Shown one piece after another: positions 17,008 to 25,489 of a DNA stretch of 64,000 nucleotides (position 1 is its first letter; the number at the start of each line of letters is the position of its first letter). The notes beneath the pieces were generated by a model. That model did no database searches. It saw only the letters and a program-made list of their open reading frames with translations, and was not told where the DNA came from. Source of the DNA: Acidobacteriota bacterium (lineage in GTDB: Bacteria > Acidobacteriota > Aminicenantia > Aminicenantales > Saccharicenantaceae); contig JAQURD010000001.1 in assembly GCA_028749115.1 (NCBI GenBank), positions 276,218 through 340,217 of the forward strand. Reading direction: 5' to 3'. The position numbers and the translations under genes are program-made.

Positions 17008-17033
17008 CAGCCAGCAGCTTCCCGTCAAAAGAA
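17008..17033. repeat. 26-bp direct repeat, right end of RHS array
   Basis: The 26 bases starting CAGCCAGCAGCTTCCC mark the right limit of RHS core homology. They match the repeat at 12113-12138 at 24 of 26 positions, in the same orientation. To the right the sequence is unrelated to RHS. Confidence 0.78.
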
Positions 17034-17222
17034 AAATGTAAGCTGAAACATCATTATTCGCAGGTTTTTACCTTGCTTTAAGTAATCATTACCCATCGCC
17101 TGAACATTTCTATTGAGCCTTAGATTTTGGCCTGGATTACTCTTAATGTTCAGATCATCTGATCTATAGTCAAGCTCTGTCTTACCTTGAATAAGGAAAT
17201 AATTCAGGTTTTTAGCAACTCT
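17025..17222 (-). pseudogene. Possible C-terminal remnant of an exported protein
   Basis: A 65-codon open stretch on the minus strand, closed upstream by a TGA, reads NYFLIQGKTELDYRSDDLN, then GQNLRLNRNVQAMGNDYLK, and ends FQLTFFF before a stop at 17025. The amphipathic ending with terminal Phe resembles an outer-membrane barrel's last strand. There is no plausible start and no family match by eye. It abuts the broken end of RHS copy C. The rest of the gap to 17369 is AT-rich with no other feature seen. Confidence 0.3.
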
Positions 17223-17369
17223 TCAGCTAACCTCATCATAAATAAGCTGAACATAGAATCTTAGTCGCTAATATATTAATAAATTGAATAAAAATCGCCT
17301 TAAATTATATTATTTGTTAATTAGATATTTAGTTCGGTGAGTTTTCTCTACCAGAAAGGAGAATTAATA

Positions 17370-18836
17370 ATGACAATGATTAAGAAAAAAAGGCATGCCT
17401 TTCCCCTCTTTATCTTTCTAATTCTATCTACTTTTTTAATTTCCTCTTTTGCTGCCGGAACTACTCCCACAGATAAGAAGAAAAAAGAAGCTCTGGCTTC
17501 TATCGACAAACATAAAACTGAGATTATCGCCCTGAGCGATCAGATCTGGCAGCTGGCCGAAACAGCCCTTCAGGAAACTCAATCATCAAAACTCCTGGCT
17601 GACTATGCAGAAGCTCAAGGTTTTAAAGTTGAACGCGGTGTAGCCGGACTACCAACTGCTTTCATAGCTACTTTTGGTCAGGGCAGTCCAATAATTGGTG
17701 TTCTGGGTGAATATGACGCCCTCCCAGGACTATCACAAAGAGCTCAGCCAGTTAAAGAAGCCCTCCAGCCCGGGGCGGCCGGGCATGGCTGCGGGCATAA
17801 CCTGCTGGGAGCAGCGGCTTTATCATCGGCTTTAGCTATCAAGGAGCTAATGGAAGCTGGAAAACTTAAAGGCACCATCCGCTTTTATGGCACGCCGGCT
17901 GAGGAAGCCACAGGTGGCAAGGTTTACATGGTCCGGGCTGGCTTGTTTAATGACCTGGATGCCTGTCTGACCTGGCATCCCGGTCAAAAAACCGCAGTGT
18001 CAGTTGATGGTTCTCAGGCTATTGTTGAATTTATCATCGAATTTTTTGGCCGGGCAGCTCATGCCGCCGGAGATCCCTGGAATGGACGGAGCGCCGTCGC
18101 CGCCATGGAGTTATATACGACTGGACTCAACCGGATGCGCGAATTTGTCAAGCCGACTGTTCGTATGCACTATTCTATTCTTAACGGTGGAGATGTTCCT
18201 AATGTTGTTCCTGCCTATGCTAGACTGTGGTGCTGGCTCCGCGACTCTAAAGGAACAGGTGTTGAGCAGCTCCTGGAACGCGCCCGCCATCTGGCTGAAG
18301 GAGCAGCCATGATGACTGAGGTCGATTACCGGCTGACTGTTCACGGCGGCAACTGGGAAACTCTGGTCAATCTGAGCGGTGAAAAACTGATTTTTAATAA
18401 CCTGATCCGGCTTGGCCCGATAAAATTCACTCAAGAAGAGCAGGAATTCGCCAAGGAAATTCAGAAGTCCTCAGGAGTTGAACCTAAAGGGCTGGATGGA
18501 ACTGTTCAGCCCTGGACGGTACCTAAACCTGATCCGGAGGGAGGCTCAACCGATGTCGGGGATGTCAGCTGGCAGGTACCAACGATAAGTTTTAATGCCA
18601 CCACCGCCCCACTGGATACTCCCTGGCATGCCTGGCCGGTGGTAGCTTGTGGCGGGATGTCTATCGGGCACAAAGGCATGATTTATGCAGCCCGGGTTAT
18701 GGCCGCCACCATGGTTGACTTATATGAAAATCCCAGAAATATTCAAGCCATGAAAGAGGAATTTGAGCAAAAAAGAAAGGGAGTGATTTATAAACCATTT
18801 ATACCTGATGGGCCACCTATTATTATCAAAAAGTAA
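17370..18836 (+). CDS. Secreted M20 family amidohydrolase (AbgB-like)
   Basis: 488 residues from the ATG at 17370, which has AAAGGAG nine bases upstream; the frame is open slightly further. A signal peptide (about residues 1-31, ending FAAGTT) predicts periplasmic location. The M20 metal-binding region is visible: GVLGEYDALPGL, GHGCGHNLLGAA and TPAEEATGGK. A dimerisation-domain stretch (IEFFGRAAHAAGDPWNGRSA) and the C-terminal catalytic part (STDVGDVSWQVPT, HAWPVVACGG) follow. The closest recognised group is the aminobenzoyl-glutamate utilisation protein B type of zinc amidohydrolases, which cleave amide-linked amino acids. It converges on a symporter operon that could import the product. Confidence 0.9.
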   Translation: MTMIKKKRHAFPLFIFLILSTFLISSFAAGTTPTDKKKKEALASIDKHKTEIIALSDQIWQLAETALQETQSSKLLADYAEAQGFKVERGVAGLPTAFIATFGQGSPIIGVLGEYDALPGLSQRAQPVKEALQPGAAGHGCGHNLLGAAALSSALAIKELMEAGKLKGTIRFYGTPAEEATGGKVYMVRAGLFNDLDACLTWHPGQKTAVSVDGSQAIVEFIIEFFGRAAHAAGDPWNGRSAVAAMELYTTGLNRMREFVKPTVRMHYSILNGGDVPNVVPAYARLWCWLRDSKGTGVEQLLERARHLAEGAAMMTEVDYRLTVHGGNWETLVNLSGEKLIFNNLIRLGPIKFTQEEQEFAKEIQKSSGVEPKGLDGTVQPWTVPKPDPEGGSTDVGDVSWQVPTISFNATTAPLDTPWHAWPVVACGGMSIGHKGMIYAARVMAATMVDLYENPRNIQAMKEEFEQKRKGVIYKPFIPDGPPIIIKK

Positions 18837-18986
18837 AGGCTTCTAATCTAACGCCAGATAATAAGATTTTTCGAGTCAACTAAAAAGTCAAAGAAGAGAA
18901 ATCAAGCTTATATCTATTGCCCCTGTATCTATTGGCCGGGCAAAATATATATATATTGCTGGTCAGAATAATAACTGGTCAGGCTC

Positions 18987-19232
18987 TCAATCTTTTTTGA
19001 CTATCTGATTGGAATTCTTCTGCCGGAAATGAGCAAAACCCAGAAAGAGACTGCCAACGGCCAGGATTACTATTCCCCAGATTAAATTGACATTGAGACC
19101 AAGAGATTTTCCATAGATGTGGCTGGGGCCAAATAGACCATAAAGCAAGAGAAGCAAGCCATAGAAGCTCAACAGAAAGCCAAGAGGAATTTTCAAATCA
19201 AAAAAATGCGAACTTCTTTTTTCCCCAGCCAT
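18987..19232 (-). CDS. Small membrane protein, probable symporter partner
   Basis: 81 residues with two transmembrane segments (about residues 13-33 and 47-67: GFLLSFYGLLLLLYGLF and IWGIVILAVGSLFLGF) and charged ends. The gene lies 61 bases after the sodium:solute symporter on the same strand, the position in which several SSS transporters have a small accessory subunit. I do not recognise the exact family. The strong hydrophobicity and conserved-looking layout support a real gene. Confidence 0.7.
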   Translation of the reverse strand: MAGEKRSSHFFDLKIPLGFLLSFYGLLLLLYGLFGPSHIYGKSLGLNVNLIWGIVILAVGSLFLGFAHFRQKNSNQIVKKD

Positions 19233-19293
19233 ATCGTCACTTCCTTTCTCTGGTCTCTGGCCATCTTATCCATAACCTGCTTTAGCCTGCCAG

Positions 19294-20922
19294 TTACCAG
19301 AAGATTATATTCAAAATAACCATAACGATGAGGGCAATCGAACCCCAGACCTCAGGCCGGCGCCAGAACATCTCGGAACCTTTTGTCCTTGGGGTTAGAC
19401 TGTAAACCAGGCCTTTCAGCTCGGATTCAGCTTTTTTCCTGGTAAACAGGCTGACCAGAATGGTTACTCCAAAATCAGTCAGCCAGGCCCACCAGGCCTG
19501 GAAAAAGTTAGCAGCCATTTCACTTGAATAGTGGATGATATTTAATTTATATAAAACATAATGTCCAGCTGCCATTAGAATCCCCGACAGCAATCCAAAA
19601 AAGCCGCCCCAGGGAGTAGCCTTTTTCCAGAACATGCCCAGAAGGAAAGTGGCAAAAAGAGGCGCATTGAAAAAGGAGAAAATGAGCTGCATATAATCCA
19701 TCAGATTGGGAAACGATTGAACAATATAAGCGGTGCCGATGCTGAACAGGACGCCGAAGATGGTGGCCAGCTTCCCCATCATCAGATAATGCTTATCGGG
19801 CATATTTTTCTTGATATAAGTCCCGTAGATATCATAAGTCCAGACGGTGTTAAAAGCTGTGACATTGCCGGCCATGCCTGACATAAAACTGGCTAAAAGG
19901 CCGGTGATAGCCAGGCCGAGCACACCATTGGGGAGATAATGAGCCAGCAGAAGAATCAGAGCCGAATTATAATCGGGAGTCGCCGAGCCCTGGAGGGCCA
20001 GTGAGTATTCCGGCAGGATAGCCACAGCTAATAGCCCGGGTACCACCACAATTAACGGCACCAGCATTTTGGGAAAAGCCGCCATGATCGGCGTCCGGCG
20101 GGCAGCTGAGATGTTTTCCGAAGCTAAGGTTCTCTGCACAACCAGAAAATCTGTTGTCCAGTAACCAAAGGACAGAACAAAACCGAGTCCCAGCACCACT
20201 CCCATCCAGTCAACTCCCATCGGGTTGGCGGCGGCACTGCCCATATTTTTCCAGGCATGAAGAAAGGTCTCAGGCAGTCTGGCGGCCAGTCCTGAAAAGC
20301 CGCCGACCGCCTTTAGTCCGACATAAACCGCCGGCAGAAGGCCCAACCAGATCAGGAAGAACTGAATCACCTCGTTGTAAATAGAAGAAGATAACCCGCC
20401 AAAGAAAACATAAATCAAAACAACCAGAGCTGAGAGGAGAATGCTCGAAGTTAATGACCAGCCGAGCATCATTCTGAAAATCAAAGCCATGGCATACATG
20501 CTGATGCCGCTCATCAAGAGGGTCATGATGGCAAAAGAAAAAGCATTGACTCCCCGGGTAGCTTCGTTATATCTGAGCTTCAGATATTCGGGGACGCTTC
20601 TGACCTTGGTATTGTAATAGAAAGGCATCATGAACAGGCCGAGGAAAATCATGGCCGGAATGGCTCCAATCCAGTAGAAATGGACGGTCAGGATGCCATA
20701 TTTGGCAGAATTGGCCACCATGCCGATAACTTCCAGAGCTCCCAGATTAGCTGAGAGGAAAGCCAGACTGGTAATCCAGCTTGGTAAGGACCGGCCTGAC
20801 AGGAAAAAATCTTCGCTGCTCTTCATATATTTTTTTAGAGCATAACCAACAACCAGAGTTATCACTAAATAAGCAGCCAGAATAAGGTAATCAATGAAGC
20901 TCAGACTGATGATTGGATTCAT
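19294..20922 (-). CDS. Sodium:solute symporter (SSS family)
   Basis: 542 residues from the ATG at 20920-20922, preceded by AGAGG; a GTG five codons earlier is also possible but has a weaker site. About 13-14 transmembrane segments are evident. Family features include FFLSGRSLPSWITSLAFLSANLGALEVIG near the N-terminus (the SSS unwound first helix), GGLSSSIYNEV and DFLVVQRTLASENISAARRTP. It should take up an organic solute with Na+; sugars, amino acids and organic acids are all possible. It stands upstream of a small membrane protein and convergent with a secreted M20 amidohydrolase, so an amino-acid-like substrate is plausible but unproven. Confidence 0.9.
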   Translation of the reverse strand: MNPIISLSFIDYLILAAYLVITLVVGYALKKYMKSSEDFFLSGRSLPSWITSLAFLSANLGALEVIGMVANSAKYGILTVHFYWIGAIPAMIFLGLFMMPFYYNTKVRSVPEYLKLRYNEATRGVNAFSFAIMTLLMSGISMYAMALIFRMMLGWSLTSSILLSALVVLIYVFFGGLSSSIYNEVIQFFLIWLGLLPAVYVGLKAVGGFSGLAARLPETFLHAWKNMGSAAANPMGVDWMGVVLGLGFVLSFGYWTTDFLVVQRTLASENISAARRTPIMAAFPKMLVPLIVVVPGLLAVAILPEYSLALQGSATPDYNSALILLLAHYLPNGVLGLAITGLLASFMSGMAGNVTAFNTVWTYDIYGTYIKKNMPDKHYLMMGKLATIFGVLFSIGTAYIVQSFPNLMDYMQLIFSFFNAPLFATFLLGMFWKKATPWGGFFGLLSGILMAAGHYVLYKLNIIHYSSEMAANFFQAWWAWLTDFGVTILVSLFTRKKAESELKGLVYSLTPRTKGSEMFWRRPEVWGSIALIVMVILNIIFW

Positions 20923-20978
20923 CTTGCCTCTAGCCACCCGGAATTCATTAAGCGGAAAAATGATATATCAATTAGCTA

Positions 20979-21527
20979 TCAGGCTAAACCCAGCTCTTCA
21001 TCTATGGCCTGCATGGCTTGAAGACAGATACCCAGAAACTCGTCCAGGGTCAAACCAAGATTGACACACTTAGCAATCTCTTCCCTCTTCGCCCCCCGGG
21101 CAAAACCTTTTTCTTTAAAACGGCGCTTTAAAAAATCAAGGTCAACAGCTTTCAGTTTTTTAGCCGGGTGCATCAGGGCGGCAGCAATAATCAGACCGGT
21201 GGTCGGGTCAGCCGTATAGATAGACCAATCCATAGCTGATTGGCAGGGCACCTGTCCGGCATGAGCTTGAATGGCCTGTAGAATTTCGGCTGGAAAATTA
21301 TATTGAGCCAGAACTTTGACTGCTTCTCTTGTATGGAGTTCTGGACTTTTTTCAGTTACTTCATAATCCAGGTCATGCAGCAGTCCGGCCAGCCCCCAGG
21401 TTTCTTCGTCACCACCAAGCTTTCTGGCCAGAGCTTTCATACATTGCTCAACAGCCAAGCAATGTTTGATGAGATTCGGCTGGTGCAGATGTTGTTTTAA
21501 TAACTCCAGGGCTTCGTCTCTTGTCAT
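20979..21527 (-). CDS. HD-domain phosphohydrolase
   Basis: 182 residues. The HD signature is complete: His22 in KHCLAVEQCM, then His51-Asp52 in LAGLLHDLDYE, and a later HTREAVKVL and AHAG region. Proteins of this size and layout are metal-dependent phosphohydrolases acting on nucleotides or phosphate esters, but the substrate is not predictable here. The ATG overlaps the stop of the PQQ-propeller gene by 4 bases (21524-21527), so they are co-translated. It lies 56 bases ahead of the symporter on the same strand and may share its transcript. Confidence 0.85.
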   Translation of the reverse strand: MTRDEALELLKQHLHQPNLIKHCLAVEQCMKALARKLGGDEETWGLAGLLHDLDYEVTEKSPELHTREAVKVLAQYNFPAEILQAIQAHAGQVPCQSAMDWSIYTADPTTGLIIAAALMHPAKKLKAVDLDFLKRRFKEKGFARGAKREEIAKCVNLGLTLDEFLGICLQAMQAIDEELGLA

Positions 21528-23344
21528 AACTGGCTCCTTTCTTTTTCTGTTTGATTTAAAAAACGGGTGATATTATATCTCAACTCAGCCCTTCTGGTCA
21601 GCTTTTTATCTGTTACTTTAACCACGATGGTGTATTCGCCCTCTTTTACCGGAAACCACGTCCAGGTATTGCTGGTTGAGCCTTTTCGCCTTAATTTTTC
21701 CTGACCTTCACCTGAGCGTAGATAAAACTCGTATTTTGGCTGACTGAAGCCTGAAGCCTTAACTGTGACCACAATCCTCTGCCCTGGAAGTTGAGGTGAA
21801 GATGGTGAAGCCTCTATCAACAGCTGCGGTTCTTTGATAAAAGCCAGCACCTGGCTTTTATCCTGATGATCATCATAAAGGCCGGCGAAAAGAAGGTCTC
21901 TTGTGCCCGTCTGGAGAGAAGCTGGCCATAAAACCAAATCAGTGGCCAGGTCGGCCGGTAAAACTGTCCTTGAAGCATTACGAATAGATTTTAGTTCAAA
22001 GCCAAAAAGCAGGTTGCTCAGAGCTGGAACTATTATTTCATTAGAAAAAATCAATGGCCGGCCAAAAAGCCTGGCCGGAATCCCCTGCCAGTTTTCCAGC
22101 TGGCCACTGCCCGAATTCAACCTGTAGAGAACAGCTACTGAAGTTAGAACATAGACATCCCGGCCTTTAACCAGAAGTTGCTCTACCGCCTGATTGCCCA
22201 GACTGACTGACCAGCTTATTTTTTTACTCTTCAGATTATATTTGACCACCTTCCCCGACTCGGTTCCCAGTAATAGATTTTTTTCATCAGGCAGGCTGAC
22301 CAGGCTGCTTATTCTCTCAATCGGATTATACTGGCCCGATAGCATTCCCGTTTGTTTATCTAATTTAATAATAGAGCCGGAAGTAGCCAGTAAAAAAATT
22401 GACGAACTACCCCAGGCTGGCAGAACAGATGGATCAATTGAAATGTAAGATTGCCAAACAGGCTGGCCGGAAACTGCATTAAGCTTTTTCTGGATTGATT
22501 GGCCAATTAAAAACAACTGCCCGTCCTCTTCAACTGGCGGCGCAATCAAACCCGGCAAGCCAGCTATTTCCCGAACGAGTTCTCCTTTTTCATTTATCAG
22601 ATGTAGGTCCGAGCCTGCCACCAGCCAGAGACCGCCACTCCCAGCCGCTGGAGGTAGGACAAATTTCGTTTCTAAATTTAAAGATTTTACAATTTCCCCT
22701 GTTTCAGCTTTAGCCACAAAAACCTGCCCTGACTCTGTTGCCCATAAAACCTGCTGGCCAAGGAAGCCAAGTCCGGTGATCTTACCAGGTGACTCTGCCA
22801 ACCAGGCAGTGGACAAAGATGGAATAAAAGCTTTGCCAGCAGAACTTTTACCAGAGCTATGACCGGCTTTTTGCTCTTCGATATCAGCCAGCGCCTGATC
22901 AAAATATGACCCGGTATACCCATCGTCCATCAGCTTTTGGATCAGAGGTGCATGCTCAGCCTGGCGTAAAAAATTAACAGTCAGCGGAAAAAACGCGCTG
23001 CCTGGCCGCTCTTCCAGAGTAAAAAGGATAGAAAGTGAATCTTCGCCCTGAAAATTAGCAGTAGAAATCAGATCCGGGTTCTTGCCGCTCGCTGCTCTTC
23101 CGACAATAGCTCCATCTTCAGTCGTAAATTTTCTGCCCGGGCTTTGCCCATTGCCAACCTCATCGCCAACTTTTAGTTTATCCACTGGAAGGGAGCCCTT
23201 CCTCCCTGGCCAGCTGGCTTCAAGTTGAACACTCAAAAGCAAAATTGAAACAAGACAGACCAGTTTTAAGGCAACCCGCGAAGAGAAAAGTAAGTCATTC
23301 TCTCTCATTCTGACGCCAGGTATTAACCGCTTATCTGGAGGCAT
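21524..23344 (-). CDS. Secreted PQQ-like beta-propeller protein
   Basis: 606 residues. A signal segment lies near residues 26-47 (LKLVCLVSILLLSVQLEAS). The start is uncertain: the ATG at 23344 has AGAAGGA rather far upstream, and a second ATG at 23308 would give a tighter signal peptide. From about residue 180 there are PQQ-like propeller blades, such as FLGQQVLWATESGQVFVAKAETGE and LLVKGRDVYVLTSVAVLYRLNSG. The last 90 residues (IVVTVKASGFSQPKYEFYLR, then YTIVVKVTD) form an Ig/Fn3-like domain. No quinoprotein catalytic residues are evident, so it is probably a binding or scaffold protein. An HD phosphohydrolase gene overlaps its end. Confidence 0.8.
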   Translation of the reverse strand: MPPDKRLIPGVRMRENDLLFSSRVALKLVCLVSILLLSVQLEASWPGRKGSLPVDKLKVGDEVGNGQSPGRKFTTEDGAIVGRAASGKNPDLISTANFQGEDSLSILFTLEERPGSAFFPLTVNFLRQAEHAPLIQKLMDDGYTGSYFDQALADIEEQKAGHSSGKSSAGKAFIPSLSTAWLAESPGKITGLGFLGQQVLWATESGQVFVAKAETGEIVKSLNLETKFVLPPAAGSGGLWLVAGSDLHLINEKGELVREIAGLPGLIAPPVEEDGQLFLIGQSIQKKLNAVSGQPVWQSYISIDPSVLPAWGSSSIFLLATSGSIIKLDKQTGMLSGQYNPIERISSLVSLPDEKNLLLGTESGKVVKYNLKSKKISWSVSLGNQAVEQLLVKGRDVYVLTSVAVLYRLNSGSGQLENWQGIPARLFGRPLIFSNEIIVPALSNLLFGFELKSIRNASRTVLPADLATDLVLWPASLQTGTRDLLFAGLYDDHQDKSQVLAFIKEPQLLIEASPSSPQLPGQRIVVTVKASGFSQPKYEFYLRSGEGQEKLRRKGSTSNTWTWFPVKEGEYTIVVKVTDKKLTRRAELRYNITRFLNQTEKERSQL

Positions 23345-23592
23345 TTTGTTTCAATTATCCTTCTAAGTTTAGTCTTGATTTTAAATTAAGGCTACCCCTT
23401 TTATCAATCTAAGACTTTATCTTAGCCAGTAGCCAGCAAGCTTAAAAAGAATAACGAGGAGCAGGCTAAGGTTTCTTTAGCCTGTTTGCTGGCGGCAGAA
23501 GACGGAGGTTTAAAAGGATAGATTACACCCGGCCAGTTTTTATTTCTAGCCCTAACTTTACTAATGATTAAAGCACTGATATTATTTTGTTA

Positions 23593-23934
23593 ATGATTAA
23601 TTACATCCTGGTTTATAAAATACGAAAACTGGTTAAAGAAATTCTAAAAGAAAAAATTGATGAGGGAGAGATAGCCACTACTCCCCGCTCCTGTCTTAGC
23701 TGCCTGGCCGATGAGCTTAGCTGGGAAGTATATTATCTTTTTAAGGAAATGGAACAAAAGAAAAAAACCGGGAAAAGGCCGGGAAAAGATGCAAAAAGCA
23801 TACCAGAAGATAAACTGGATGAAGATGAGACTTTTGAGATTGACTATAAGGTCCGAGAGAAGAGCGAAGCTGGCAGTGAAACAGGAAAAGAAGCAGAGAA
23901 CAAACAGCCAGAAAAAACTACTGATAAAAAATAG
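23593..23934 (+). CDS. Short charged protein of unknown function
   Basis: 113 residues from the ATG at 23593 (an in-frame TTG lies two codons earlier). The N-terminal half has a helix (IRKLVKEILKEKIDEGE) followed by a CLSCLADELSWEVYYLF stretch with a CxxC pair. The C-terminal half is highly charged and low in complexity (Lys/Glu/Asp-rich). No ribosome-binding site of note is seen, and the gene stands alone between two diverging or opposing neighbours. It may be real because of the ordered N-terminal half, but it has no recognised relatives. Confidence 0.45.
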   Translation: MINYILVYKIRKLVKEILKEKIDEGEIATTPRSCLSCLADELSWEVYYLFKEMEQKKKTGKRPGKDAKSIPEDKLDEDETFEIDYKVREKSEAGSETGKEAENKQPEKTTDKK

Positions 23935-23983
23935 GCCAGCTGGCTATTCATCTCGCTAAAGTTTTTATCTTTCCAGACAGATG

Positions 23984-25333
23984 TTATTTTTCCTTTGGTT
24001 TTTCTTTACGAATTTTTTCCTTCAGAGCTTCCCACCAATCAATTCTTTTTTTGATTTCTTTTTCAAAGCCCAGGTTGCCTGGATGATAATATTTTTTACC
24101 TTTCAATCTTTCAGGAAAAGTTTCCATATCAGTCGTGGAAAGTGGGTGGTCATGTGCATACTGATAATCCTGGCCATAGCCTATTTCCTTCATCAGGGGG
24201 GTAACGGCGTTTCTGATATGAAGCGGAACAGGCTCAAAAGGACTTTCTTCGACCTCTTTCATCGCCTGGTCAAAAGCTACATAAACACGGTTACTCTTCG
24301 GAGCAGAAGCCAGATAAACCACGGCCTCCGCCAGAGCCAGCTCGCCTTCAGGTGAACCCAGAAAATCATAAGCTTCTTTAGCTTGAAGAGTCAAAGCCAG
24401 GGCCTGGGGGTCAGCCAGACCAATATCTTCAGAGGCAAATCTGATTAACCGCCTCACAATATAGAGAGGATCCTCCCCGGCATAAAGCATGCGGGCCAGC
24501 CAGTAGAGAGAAGCATCTACATCTGAATTCCTGAGGCTTTTATGAAGAGCAGAAATAAGATTAAAATGTTCCTCACCGCTTTTATCATAGATAAGTATTC
24601 TCTTTTGAAGTGCTTCTTCTATATCTTTAACGGCGATTTCCTGGCTGTGTGTCAAGCTGGCGGCAATTTCGAGAGCATTAAGTGCCCGCCTGGCATCACC
24701 ATTTGACTGGTCATATAGAAGTTTAAGTGCTTCGTCGCTAATGGACAGATGAAGCCCGCCCAGCCCATTTATTTCATCAGTCAGAGCATCGTTGATAATC
24801 TTTTCCAGGGCGTCTTTATCGAGAGGTTTGAGGATAAGAACTCTTGTCCGGGAAAGCAGCGGGGCAATAACTTCGAAGGAAGGATTTTCAGTCGTCGATC
24901 CAAATAGAATAACATCTCCTCTTTCCACATAAGGAAGAAAGGCCGACTGCTGTGCCTTGTTGAAACGGTGGATTTCATCAATAAAAATTATAATGGGCTG
25001 ACTAAACATTTTCTTTTGTTGCTCGGCCTGGGCCATAACTTCTTTGATTTCCTTGATGCCGGAAAGCACCGCACTAAAGAACAGGCAATTTAAACCAAAG
25101 TGCCTGGCCAGCATCATACCCAGAGTAGTTTTACCCGAACCCGGCGGACCCCAAAAAATTATCGACACAAGCTGGCCGGATTCAATCAGTTCAGTTAAAA
25201 TCCTGCCCGGGCCAAGAAGATGCTCCTGCCCGTAAAAACGGTCAAATGTCTGAGGCCTCATCCTTTCGGCTAAAGGAACATGCTTGGCCTCGGGTGCCTG
25301 ATTTTTCCTATTCTGCCTGTCTGTTCTGGCCAT
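23984..25333 (-). CDS. rarA: Replication-associated recombination protein A (MgsA/RarA)
   Basis: 449 residues, the usual family length. The clamp-loader-like AAA+ core begins PLAERMRPQTFDRFYGQEHL, with Walker A GPPGSGKTTLG, Walker B IIFIDEIHRFNKAQQ, sensor 1 FGSTTENPSFEV and the arginine finger region LLSRTRVLIL. The C-terminal family-specific part contains ISALHKSLRNSDVDASLYWLARML, YVAFDQAMKEV and LHIRNAVTPLMKEIGYGQ. RarA is a tetrameric ATPase that acts at stalled replication forks. It is monocistronic here. Confidence 0.97.
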   Translation of the reverse strand: MARTDRQNRKNQAPEAKHVPLAERMRPQTFDRFYGQEHLLGPGRILTELIESGQLVSIIFWGPPGSGKTTLGMMLARHFGLNCLFFSAVLSGIKEIKEVMAQAEQQKKMFSQPIIIFIDEIHRFNKAQQSAFLPYVERGDVILFGSTTENPSFEVIAPLLSRTRVLILKPLDKDALEKIINDALTDEINGLGGLHLSISDEALKLLYDQSNGDARRALNALEIAASLTHSQEIAVKDIEEALQKRILIYDKSGEEHFNLISALHKSLRNSDVDASLYWLARMLYAGEDPLYIVRRLIRFASEDIGLADPQALALTLQAKEAYDFLGSPEGELALAEAVVYLASAPKSNRVYVAFDQAMKEVEESPFEPVPLHIRNAVTPLMKEIGYGQDYQYAHDHPLSTTDMETFPERLKGKKYYHPGNLGFEKEIKKRIDWWEALKEKIRKEKPKEK

Positions 25334-25489
25334 ATTTAGCCTTTTCTTCTCTTTGCCTGATTAAAGTCAACTTGTTTGTCTTTTTAATCTTGTTTTATTA
25401 TCGGCCAGGTCATGCTTAATGTAAAGCAACCGAAAACTCTTTGTCATAAAATCATAAATCAGTTAAAATGGCGGAAGGAGAAATAAAGG

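Noticed and set aside
12113-17033. CRISPR array or insertion sequence as explanation of the repeats
   Set aside because: There are no regularly spaced short repeats, no transposase and no inverted terminal repeats; the repeats are RHS core copies.
23464-23486. CAGGCTAA/TTAGCCTG hairpin upstream of the small charged protein
   Set aside because: It lies between two gene starts without a T-tract, so neither a terminator nor a known regulatory element can be claimed.
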